From contig CAJQNH010000088.1 of assembly GCA_905479615.1 (NCBI GenBank), forward strand, positions 1-10,411: a stretch of 10,411 nucleotides of DNA, in the 5' to 3' direction. Shown here one piece after another: positions 1 to 5,693 of the stretch. Position numbers and translations under genes: made by a program. Every line of letters begins with the position of its first letter. Position 1 is the first letter of the stretch. The notes under the pieces were generated by a model, which ran no database searches, was not told where the DNA came from, and worked only from the letters and a program-made list of their open reading frames with translations. This DNA is from an uncultured Eudoraea sp. GTDB lineage: Bacteria > Bacteroidota > Bacteroidia > Flavobacteriales > Flavobacteriaceae.

Positions 1-65
1 TTATACATGCAAATAAGGCGGCTAATTTAAAAAGTAAACTTACAAAGCATATTGCTGCAATATAA
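1..65 (+). CDS. rpsT: 30S ribosomal protein S20, C-terminal end (partial)
   Basis: The frame starting at base 3 reads IHANKAANLKSKLTKHIAAI and then TAA at 63-65. This is the characteristic lysine-rich C-terminus of bacterial ribosomal protein S20, whose usual ending is of the form HxNKAANLKSKLxKHV. Only the last 20 codons are present; the start lies upstream of the window (bases 1-2 belong to the preceding codon). S20 is a primary 16S rRNA-binding protein of the small ribosomal subunit. A T-tailed hairpin begins about 20 bases after the stop, so this gene closes its transcription unit. The identification rests on a short but distinctive peptide. Confidence 0.85.
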   Translation, partial: IHANKAANLKSKLTKHIAAI

Positions 66-85
66 GTATTGGAAAAATCTATTAG

Positions 86-115
86 AGCCCTTGCCTGACG
101 GTCAGGGCTTTTTTT
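86..115 (+). terminator. Intrinsic terminator of rpsT, overlapping the stop of the convergent HEAT gene
   Basis: AGCCCT (86-91) pairs with AGGGCT (104-109), with an extra CC/GG pair around a TGAC loop. A run of seven T follows (109-115). It sits 20 bases after the rpsT stop. The T-run overlaps the stop codon (114-116) of the convergent - strand gene, so the hairpin may also slow transcription from that side, although its - strand T-tract is poor. Confidence 0.85.
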
Positions 116-875
116 ATGCCGTATAGTGCCGATCAATATACTGGATGGCCTCGGATTCGCTCATCGCCGCAAAGCTTTTATATCTCGAGTGGACATCTAC
201 GATTTCATCCATTGCTTTTTCAACAAGTTCTAGATTTTTCCATTTGCTTAATGAGGAGACCACGATAGCTAAACACCCTTTTTTATAAGCAATCTGGCCA
301 AGGACATGAATCAGGGTATTGCGCACTCTTGAAGTTTTATCGAATTGTAGCTCCTTTAGAAGTGGGAGTATATCCTGAGGATGAGTTCTTCCCCTTAATT
401 CTATCCCGTGACAAATTTCACGCCGCACTTCCTTATTGGGATGATGAAGATATTTTTTGGCCCATTCCAAAGCGGGTTTGGGATTTTTAGCCCCCACTTT
501 TTTAAGGGAACCAATCACGGCATTCCGTACGATATGGTGCTTATCAAACAGAGCAAAATCAAAAAATTCACAAACGCTATCAAAATCTGTTTTACCAATT
601 TCACCTGCCGCATTCATTGCAGTTTGTCGCTCTTTTTCATTTTCTGAACTGAGCAGAGCTTTGATAGTTTCCAATATTTTCAATTTTAAGGAACTATCGG
701 TATTGAACAACTTTCCTGTTACCGTATAGGCTGCCTTGCGAACGTAAGTATCCTCATCAGAGAAGTATCTTTTTATCGCAACAACACTGCTATGGTGTAG
801 ATCATCAATTATGGCGTTCCGGATTTCGGCTACCAGTCTTTCCCTTTCAATCTTGGATAAATCGTAGAATCCCAT
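114..875 (-). CDS. HEAT-repeat (AlkD-like alpha-solenoid) protein, function unknown
   Basis: This is a 253-residue soluble protein made almost entirely of paired helices. At least five HEAT-type units are visible, at roughly residues 40-60, 76-96, 108-128, 143-165 and 176-198. They share a pattern of Asp or Pro, a few residues, then VRxxA/VRN and a hydrophobic helix (DEDTYVRKAAY, DKHHIVRNAVI, HPNKEVRREIC, DKTSRVRNTLI). Such solenoids usually bind proteins or nucleic acids. The spacing is reminiscent of the DNA-alkylation-repeat family (AlkC/AlkD), but I cannot place the AlkD catalytic Asp/Trp pair, so glycosylase activity is not claimed. There is no signal peptide or membrane segment. The ATG at 875 is the natural start, with a short AT-rich leader. 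The gene lies 53 bases downstream of the SDR-like gene on the same strand, so co-transcription is likely. A scaffold or PBS-lyase-like HEAT protein is the main alternative. Confidence 0.7.
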   Translation of the reverse strand: MGFYDLSKIERERLVAEIRNAIIDDLHHSSVVAIKRYFSDEDTYVRKAAYTVTGKLFNTDSSLKLKILETIKALLSSENEKERQTAMNAAGEIGKTDFDSVCEFFDFALFDKHHIVRNAVIGSLKKVGAKNPKPALEWAKKYLHHPNKEVRREICHGIELRGRTHPQDILPLLKELQFDKTSRVRNTLIHVLGQIAYKKGCLAIVVSSLSKWKNLELVEKAMDEIVDVHSRYKSFAAMSESEAIQYIDRHYTA

Positions 876-928
876 TTGGTAAAATTATAAAAAGCTTCTA
901 ACTACATGCTTCACCGAAATTTACCGGC

Positions 929-1531
929 CTAATCATACATGCGAATTATCTCACCATTAGCCTTCCCTTCCACACTTCTAATATATCCCCTTAACATTTT
1001 ATCCATTGGTATGGGGTTATGGCCAGGGAAATAATGCCCGTATTTATCTAAGGCGTCTTCAACGACGCCAGAGGAAACCGCATTCACTCGAATTCCATTG
1101 TTAAGTTCAAGGACAACTGACTTGACAAAACTATGGAGTGCCCCGTTAACCATAGCAGCACTGGTAGTCATGATTACGGGATCGTCTGCCAGTATACCTG
1201 TTGTTAAGGTTATGGAACCATTAGGGTTGAGGTATTTTTTCCCTATTCGCACCAAATTTACCTGTCCCATTAATTTACTGCGGATCCCAATATAAAAGTC
1301 ATCTTCAGAAAGATCATTGAACGTAGCCCACTTGGCTTCACCTGCAGTACAAATTATGGCATCCAATACCCCAATTTTTTTAAAAAGTGCTTCAATTGAT
1401 TCACTATTTGATATATCCACCAGCTGATCACCACTGCTTCTCCCGGCTATTAGAACTTCGTGTTTTATGGAAAAGTAAGAACTAACTTTGCTTCCAATGG
1501 TTCCTCTTCCTCCGATAATTAAAATTTTCAT
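929..1531 (-). CDS. Short-chain dehydrogenase-like Rossmann protein lacking the YxxxK active site (Lin1944-like)
   Basis: This is a 200-residue, single-domain Rossmann-fold protein, shorter than classical SDRs (about 250). The dinucleotide-binding glycine motif GGRGTIG is at residues 7-13, with R31 suited to bind an NADP phosphate. An NNAG-equivalent (CTAGEA) is at 61-66, and the SDR-like C-terminal segment RVNAVSSGVV is at 148-157. Where classical SDRs carry YxxxK before the helix, this protein has A125 and N129 (AAMVNGALHSFVKS), so the catalytic Tyr and Lys are missing. I recall a conserved-domain subgroup named after Listeria Lin1944 with a canonical glycine motif but no SDR active-site residues; this protein fits it. 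Its role is unknown: nucleotide sensing or an atypical reductase are both possible. The ATG at 1531 gives a start immediately before the first beta strand. It probably leads a two-gene unit with the HEAT protein. Confidence 0.85.
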   Translation of the reverse strand: MKILIIGGRGTIGSKVSSYFSIKHEVLIAGRSSGDQLVDISNSESIEALFKKIGVLDAIICTAGEAKWATFNDLSEDDFYIGIRSKLMGQVNLVRIGKKYLNPNGSITLTTGILADDPVIMTTSAAMVNGALHSFVKSVVLELNNGIRVNAVSSGVVEDALDKYGHYFPGHNPIPMDKMLRGYIRSVEGKANGEIIRMYD

Positions 1532-1718
1532 AACTGAGTTATAAGATTAATAGCTTTCGTCTTCTCATTATTCTAAATCCTAAAGCAAAGTAGTCATACA
1601 TTATGATAATTAAAAGCAGATGGACAATTCTTACACACGGAAAAGTCAAATCGTATTGTGCAATATCAGTCTGTTTTAATACGGGTGTAACCCATCTGGT
1701 GTAGTACTTTTTACAAAT

Positions 1719-1752
1719 AAAAAATCCCAATGATTTATAACCATTGGGATTT
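1719..1752 (-). terminator. Intrinsic terminator of rho
   Basis: On the - strand the 11-base arm AAATCCCAATG (from 1752) pairs perfectly with CATTGGGATTT (ending at 1722) around a 9-base loop. A T-run and TTTATTTG follow, so the tract (1724-1715) reads TTTTTT, A, TTT. It begins 19 bases after the rho stop codon at 1772-1774 and separates rho from the SDR/HEAT genes. Confidence 0.9.
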
Positions 1753-1771
1753 ACTTTTTTCTGGGATTTTT

Positions 1772-3358
1772 TTACTGGCTCATGGTCAATAAAAACTCCT
1801 CATTATTTTTGGTCTGCTTAATGCGTTGCTCCATGAATTCCATAGCCTCAACCGGATTCATATCTGCAAGATACTTACGCATTATCCACATACGTTGAAT
1901 TGTATTTTCATCCAATAACAGATCATCTCTTCTTGTTGAAGAAGATATAAGATCTATGGCGGGGAATATTCTTCGGTTACTTATGCGCCTGTCTAATTGT
2001 AATTCCATATTACCGGTACCTTTGAATTCCTCAAAAATAACCTCATCCATCTTAGATCCGGTTTCTGTAAGGGCTGTAGCAATTATAGATAAAGAACCAC
2101 CGTTTTCAATATTACGCGCTGCTCCAAAAAAGCGTTTTGGTTTGTGTAGGGCATTCGCATCCACACCACCACTAAGAACTTTACCTGAAGCAGGTTGAAC
2201 CGTATTATAGGCTCTCGCAAGACGTGTAATGGAATCTAAGAGTATTACTACATCATGTCCGCATTCTACCAGTCTTTTTGCCTTTTCCAACACTATATTG
2301 GCCACACGAACATGTTCGGTAGCTTCCTTGTCAAAAGTAGAGGCAACAACTTCACCACTTACATTGCGTTGCATATCCGTTACCTCCTCTGGACGTTCAT
2401 CTATCAGAAGAACAATCTGATAAACTTCAGGATGATTGGCCGCAATGGCGTTCGCAATATCTTTCAAGAGCATAGTTTTCCCGGTTTTTGGCTGGGAAAC
2501 GATCATTCCACGTTGTCCTTTTCCAATAGGAGAGAACAAGTCAATAATTCTTGTGGAAAGGTTACTTTGGCGTTCTGCCAACTTAAACTTTTCCTGCGGG
2601 AACAAAGGAGTCAGGTGCTCAAAAGAAACTCTGTCTCTTACAACCTGAGGGTCCATTCCATTTATTTTATTCACCTTTATTAAGGGAAAATATTTTTCTC
2701 CTTCTTTAGGTGGCCGTACATTTCCTAAAACGGTATCCCCTGTTTTTAGACCAAATAGCCTAATTTGTGATTGGGATACATAAATGTCATCTGGAGATGA
2801 GAGGTAATTGTAATCTGAAGATCTAAGAAATCCATAACCATCCTGCATGATGTCAAGAACGCCTTCGCTTTCAATAATACTGTCAAATTCGTAATCAGGT
2901 TGCTTATATTTATTTTTTAGGTCCTTATCAAAATTACTGGTCTTGCTATCCTGCCCGTTCTTATGGTGCTGAATCTTTTTGTTATGCGGGCCCTTGTTGT
3001 GTTGAGGGTTATGTTTAGTTTGTTCTTTATTACCCTGATATGATGGGCTTTTTTGCTGTGAATTTTCATGTTTAACTACCTTCTCTACAGGAGGGCGGTT
3101 TTTCTGAGGCGCAGGCTTAATGCTTTTTTCCTTTTGAACATGAGGTTTTTGTGGTTGTTCCGGTGCTTTTTCCGGAGCTTTTGCCTTTACAGCCACCGTT
3201 GTAGCCTGTACGGCTTTGGGATTACTGGCCTGTAGATCAAGGATTTGGTAAACCAAATCCAGTTTTTTTAAGGCCTTGTATTTGGGGACACTTAAATTTT
3301 TAGCAATATCCTGAAGCTCAGGCAGCTTTTTTGCTTTTAAATCTGAAATCTCAAACAT
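1772..3358 (-). CDS. rho: Transcription termination factor Rho with long disordered insertion
   Basis: Rho is a hexameric RNA-dependent ATPase and translocase that terminates transcription in the cytoplasm. This copy has 528 residues against about 419 in E. coli. The N-terminal SAP-like Rho_N helices are at 1-43. Residues 44-158 are a Lys/Gln/Pro/Asn/His-rich low-complexity segment. The cold-shock-like primary RNA-binding domain is at about 163-234 (GVLDIMQDGYGFLRS). The ATPase core has Walker A QPKTGKT (289-295), DERPEEVTDM (320-329), Walker B VILLD (371-375), the Q-loop segment SGGVDANAL (396-404), the R-loop segment TETGSKMDEVIFEEFKGTGN (431-450) and a C-terminal RRIFPAIDL region. All core motifs look intact, so the protein should be active. 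The extra length is essentially the insertion, a feature known from Bacteroidota Rho proteins. The ATG at 3358 opens directly into the Rho_N domain. It is monocistronic: its own terminator follows, and a long leader lies upstream. Confidence 0.98.
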   Translation of the reverse strand: MFEISDLKAKKLPELQDIAKNLSVPKYKALKKLDLVYQILDLQASNPKAVQATTVAVKAKAPEKAPEQPQKPHVQKEKSIKPAPQKNRPPVEKVVKHENSQQKSPSYQGNKEQTKHNPQHNKGPHNKKIQHHKNGQDSKTSNFDKDLKNKYKQPDYEFDSIIESEGVLDIMQDGYGFLRSSDYNYLSSPDDIYVSQSQIRLFGLKTGDTVLGNVRPPKEGEKYFPLIKVNKINGMDPQVVRDRVSFEHLTPLFPQEKFKLAERQSNLSTRIIDLFSPIGKGQRGMIVSQPKTGKTMLLKDIANAIAANHPEVYQIVLLIDERPEEVTDMQRNVSGEVVASTFDKEATEHVRVANIVLEKAKRLVECGHDVVILLDSITRLARAYNTVQPASGKVLSGGVDANALHKPKRFFGAARNIENGGSLSIIATALTETGSKMDEVIFEEFKGTGNMELQLDRRISNRRIFPAIDLISSSTRRDDLLLDENTIQRMWIMRKYLADMNPVEAMEFMEQRIKQTKNNEEFLLTMSQ

Positions 3359-3688
3359 TGAGTATAAAATAAATTATAGTATATAAAAATTGGAGTATAT
3401 TATTTTTTTTGGGTATTACATGGGATTGAGATCCCAATAGGTAAGTGTTACATCTAATAACGTCACAATATTACAAATTATTTTAAACAAATCATCTCTT
3501 ATTACTTATTAATTTATTTCTTTCTCTTCTTGTTTTAATAAATGAATTACTAAAATAGATTGTATCTCGTATGCTTGGTCATAGTTGATAGCACGAACTT
3601 ACATTACTGAGGAGCTATTTTTTATTTTAAATTTTATGGTAATGTTTTAAAAGACATGTACTTTTGCATTTCTATTTCTGAATATACT
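3359..3688. other. Gene-free divergent region between rho and the DUF4293 gene
   Basis: This 330-base, AT-rich stretch has no credible coding frame. Reading toward rho (- strand) it holds the rho leader. This includes a perfect hairpin TGGGAT-loop-ATCCCA at 3421-3436 and an alternative pairing of the same bases with GGG at 3411-3413. It also holds a run of A/T-rich TATACT-type repeats just before the start codon. I found no convincing TTTG/TAnnTTTG pair for rho itself. Reading toward the DUF4293 gene, a good -7 element lies at 3659-3666. The middle (about 3495-3620) shows nothing I can interpret. Confidence 0.6.
3659..3666 (+). promoter_or_regulatory. Bacteroidota-type -7 promoter element for the DUF4293 gene
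   Basis: TACTTTTG matches the Bacteroidota -7 consensus TAnnTTTG exactly. The expected -33 TTTG is only poorly met (TTTTATGG around 3632-3639). Transcription would begin near 3672, about 17 bases before the ATG at 3689. This element overlaps the upstream in-frame ATG at 3656, which argues against that codon as the real start. Confidence 0.55.
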
Positions 3689-4099
3689 ATGATTCAACGC
3701 ATACAAACCGTTTATATAATTTTGGTGGCTCTCTTAACCGGAGTGTTACCTTTTTATTTGAGCCTTTGGACCGGAATGGAGGGAAATACGGTTTTTGCGA
3801 TGGATATTAGTTGGGTTGCGGTAATTTTTGCCGCTTCTTCTGCCCTCGCACTAATCACAATATTCTTATTTAAGAAACGCAAAAATCAATTTGTTTTTAA
3901 CAGATTGAATATAATATTAAATCTTTTTTTACTGGGATTTTTCGTTTACCGATCGCTAAACTTATCCGGAGAGACCTCGGTCTCTGAGAAGGGTATTGGG
4001 ATGTTGATTCCTGTATTTTCTATCGTTTTTTTAGTCCTGGCGAACAGGGCCGTAAAAAAGGATGAAGATCTTGTAAAATCTGTTGATCGCTTACGTTAA
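3689..4099 (+). CDS. DUF4293 family integral membrane protein
   Basis: This is a 136-residue protein with four predicted membrane helices at about residues 6-26, 41-62, 72-90 and 101-119, and a charged C-terminal tail (KKDEDLVKSVDRLR). It begins MIQRIQTVY, the typical opening of DUF4293 proteins, a Bacteroidota-specific family of unknown function that I recall next to rho. An in-frame ATG exists 33 bases upstream (3656), but it lies on top of the -7 promoter element and would add an unlikely MYFCISISEYT leader, so 3689 is chosen. The gene is transcribed divergently from rho and is followed by a strong hairpin terminator, so it is probably monocistronic. The sequence gives no clue to its substrate or partner. 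Confidence 0.88.
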   Translation: MIQRIQTVYIILVALLTGVLPFYLSLWTGMEGNTVFAMDISWVAVIFAASSALALITIFLFKKRKNQFVFNRLNIILNLFLLGFFVYRSLNLSGETSVSEKGIGMLIPVFSIVFLVLANRAVKKDEDLVKSVDRLR

Positions 4100-4127
4100 A
4101 CCTAACATCTTAGTTGTATTAGTGCGT

Positions 4128-4158
4128 AAAACCCAGGGGTAGTTCCCTGGGTTTTTTT
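4128..4158 (+). terminator. Strong intrinsic terminator of the DUF4293 gene, possibly bidirectional
   Basis: AAAACCCAGGG (4128-4138) pairs perfectly with CCCTGGGTTTT (4145-4155) around the six-base loop GTAGTT, and the T-run extends to 4158. It starts 28 bases after the stop codon. Read from the other strand, the same stem ends in only four T, so it may also stop transcription that has passed through the convergent phosphoesterase gene and the structured element at 4170-4294. Confidence 0.93.
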
Positions 4159-4169
4159 GTTTCTATTTT

Positions 4170-4294
4170 GGCGCTTCCTCCTTCGCCCATATAAAATTCG
4201 GGCTGCGGAGGATCGGGCTATTCGCTATATATTTTTTGCTTTTCTTTCAACTGTGCTCAAGATGGCAGCAAAAAAGGATGCCGCTGCTATCCCT
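4170..4294 (-). ncRNA. Structured RNA-like element of the recurrent flavobacterial (probably Flavo-1) type
   Basis: On the - strand this reads a conserved-looking block AGGGATAGCAGCGGCATCC, then a variable stem, then TATAGCGAATAGCCCGA, then a terminal hairpin and GGAAGCGCC. The variable stem pairs TTTTTTGCT (4275-4267) with AGCAAAAAA (4240-4232), nine perfect pairs. The terminal hairpin pairs CCTCC (4211-4207) with GGAGG (4181-4177) and GCCC (4203-4200) with GGGC (4188-4185). I recall the same arrangement as a frequently repeated intergenic element in Flavobacteriia genomes: GGGATAG, GGCATCC, a variable U-run/A-run stem, ATAGCG, AGCCCGA, terminal hairpin, GGAACGCC. I believe it corresponds to the Rfam Flavo-1 motif, a presumed ncRNA of unknown function; the name is less certain than the resemblance. 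Its first bases overlap the stop codon of the metallophosphoesterase gene, so it would form part of that mRNA's 3' end. Confidence 0.65.
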
Positions 4295-4787
4295 GGCGCT
4301 TTCCCAATTCTATTACCTCCAGGTTCTTTATTTCTTCGCCGTCTATATCAAACCGGAGCATAGTCCTGACTTGATGAAAACCGTTCTTTCCACAAGAACC
4401 AGGATTCATGTGCAAAAGATTTAGTTTTTTGTCCCACATTACTTTAAGAATATGGGAATGCCCTGAGATAAATAGTTTAGGCGGATTCTGTTTGATTTCC
4501 TCCCTGATTCTCCTATCATACCTATTGGGATAGCCCCCAATATGAGTCATCCAAACCACTACGTTCTCACATTTAAACCGGTTGTCCAACGGAAATTCCT
4601 TTTGCAATTTATAATCATCAATATTGCCATAAACGGCGCGAACCGGTTTTAATACAGCCAGTGCATCGGTGACATCTAAGGAGCCAATATCTCCCGCATG
4701 CCAAATTTCATCAGCCTGCCTGGCATACTTAAGGATAGTGTCATCTATATAGCCATGAGTGTCGGATAGAAGTAAGATGTGGGTCAT
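4287..4787 (-). CDS. YfcE/MJ0936-family metallophosphoesterase
   Basis: This is a 166-residue single-domain calcineurin-like phosphoesterase. The dimetal-site motifs are all present: SDTHG (8-12; D9, H11), GDIG (32-35; D33), GNIDD (54-58; N55), TH (81-82; H82) and GHSH (109-112; H110, H112). The family hydrolyses phosphodiesters with Mn or similar metals; physiological substrates are mostly unknown, so a specific reaction is not assigned. It is cytoplasmic, with no signal peptide. The ATG at 4787 places the first beta strand (THILLLSDTHG) immediately at the N-terminus, as in relatives. The gene is convergent with the DUF4293 gene and divergent from truA. Its TAG stop and final Gln-Gly codons lie within the start of the structured element at 4170-4294, so the C-terminal tail ELGKRQG may have been shaped by that element. 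Confidence 0.93.
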   Translation of the reverse strand: MTHILLLSDTHGYIDDTILKYARQADEIWHAGDIGSLDVTDALAVLKPVRAVYGNIDDYKLQKEFPLDNRFKCENVVVWMTHIGGYPNRYDRRIREEIKQNPPKLFISGHSHILKVMWDKKLNLLHMNPGSCGKNGFHQVRTMLRFDIDGEEIKNLEVIELGKRQG

Positions 4788-4824
4788 TTGTTTTAGTAAG
4801 AATTTAAAACCGTTTACAAGTGTC

Positions 4825-4838
4825 GAATAGTACTATTC
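4825..4838. repeat. Perfect 14-base palindrome in the phosphoesterase/truA divergent spacer
   Basis: GAATAGTACTATTC is its own reverse complement. It lies 37 bases upstream of the phosphoesterase start and 102 bases upstream of the truA start. A dimeric regulator could bind here, but a palindrome of this length can occur by chance in a window of this size. Confidence 0.3.
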
Positions 4839-4907
4839 CATAGCAATAATGATTTTGTTCAGATTTAGGCGAACCAGAAGTTCTTTATTTCTAACGGCTA
4901 ACTTCAT

Positions 4908-4915
4908 TATCTTTG
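4908..4915 (+). promoter_or_regulatory. Bacteroidota-type -7 promoter element for truA
   Basis: TATCTTTG matches TAnnTTTG exactly. Transcription would begin around 4921, about 20 bases before the TTG start codon at 4941. No good -33 TTTG is seen at the usual distance, where the sequence is TTCTTTATTT. It would drive truA and the overlapping ABC exporter gene. Confidence 0.5.
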
Positions 4916-4940
4916 CCTTTCACAAAAATAGAATAATAGC

Positions 4941-5693
4941 TTGAGATATTTTGTCGCTTTTTCATACTTCGGGCAGGCCTATCACGGATGGCAGCGACAG
5001 CCAAACGCTTCTTCCGTTCAACAGATACTGGAAGAATCATTTAGTACATTGCTAAAATCGCCCATAAGTCTCATGGGAGCTGGCAGAACAGATGCCGGAG
5101 TGCATGCAAAAAATATGTATGCGCATTTCGATTTTCAGCAAATAGATAGTTTAACGGATCTTGCGTATAGATTAAATGCCTTTTTGCCGGATGATATTGC
5201 AATCCAAAAGATTAGCGTTGTCGCAGATGATGCACATGCTCGTTTTGATGCTGTGGAACGAACCTATGAATATTGGATAGCACTTGATAAGAATCCATTT
5301 TATAAGGATACCGCACATTACATAAAACACCAATTGGATATTCCTGCTATGAATAAAGCAGCAGTAATTCTGTTGGAGCATGACGACTTTGAATGTTTTT
5401 CTAAATCAAATACGGATGTTAAAACTTATTTGTGCAAGATCAAATCTGCGACCTGGAATTTAACAGGAGACAAGCTTGTTTTTACAATTACATCAGACCG
5501 TTTTCTGAGGAATATGGTGCGCGCTATAGTGGGAACCTTACTGGATGTCGGTCTTGGAAAAATAACACCTGAAGATGTTAAGACTATTATAAAAAGTAAG
5601 GATCGAGGTGCCGCCGGTGCTTCCGTCCCGGCAAAAGGCTTATATTTGACCAAAGTTTTGTACCCTTCAACCATTCTGGAATTTAATGGATAA
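4941..5693 (+). CDS. truA: tRNA pseudouridine synthase A (tRNA U38-40)
   Basis: TruA isomerises uridines 38, 39 and 40 of the tRNA anticodon arm to pseudouridine. The 250-residue length is normal. The signature GRTDAGVHA (48-56) contains the catalytic Asp D51. Other family motifs are YHGWQRQ (14-20), HARFDAVERTYEY, FLRNMVRAIVGTLL and the C-terminal APAKGLYL-like stretch VPAKGLYLTKVLYP. The start is a TTG at 4941: the upstream frame meets TAG at 4929-4931 with no ATG in between, and the next internal ATG would remove essential sequence. The conserved N-terminus RYFVAFSYFG begins right after this codon. A -7 promoter element lies at 4908-4915. Its stop overlaps the ABC exporter start by eight bases (ATGGATAA), implying co-transcription and translational coupling. 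Confidence 0.97.
   Translation: MRYFVAFSYFGQAYHGWQRQPNASSVQQILEESFSTLLKSPISLMGAGRTDAGVHAKNMYAHFDFQQIDSLTDLAYRLNAFLPDDIAIQKISVVADDAHARFDAVERTYEYWIALDKNPFYKDTAHYIKHQLDIPAMNKAAVILLEHDDFECFSKSNTDVKTYLCKIKSATWNLTGDKLVFTITSDRFLRNMVRAIVGTLLDVGLGKITPEDVKTIIKSKDRGAAGASVPAKGLYLTKVLYPSTILEFNG

Noticed and set aside
114..875. Assignment of the HEAT protein as an AlkD DNA glycosylase
   Set aside because: The solenoid pattern is similar, but the catalytic Asp and aromatic cleft residues of AlkD cannot be located by eye.
1539..1730. 63-codon - strand frame between the rho terminator and the SDR-like gene
   Set aside because: The predicted peptide has no recognisable domain, its start lies within the rho terminator stem, and the stretch behaves like an AT-rich leader for the SDR gene.
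1745..1778. Imperfect direct repeat TGGGATTT...TGGGATTT around the rho stop
   Set aside because: One copy is simply the terminator arm and the other covers the end of rho; the repeat is short, imperfect and T-rich.
1955..2683. Several + strand open frames inside rho
   Set aside because: They are antisense shadows of a strongly conserved coding sequence and show no domain of their own.
3656..3688. Upstream ATG extension of the DUF4293 protein
   Set aside because: The extra 11 residues are not family-like and the ATG overlaps an exact -7 promoter element; the family start MIQRIQTVY lies at 3689.
4157..4424. Two + strand frames (68 and 62 codons) after the DUF4293 terminator
   Set aside because: They start after or over the terminator T-run and run antisense through the structured element and the metallophosphoesterase gene; no family resemblance.
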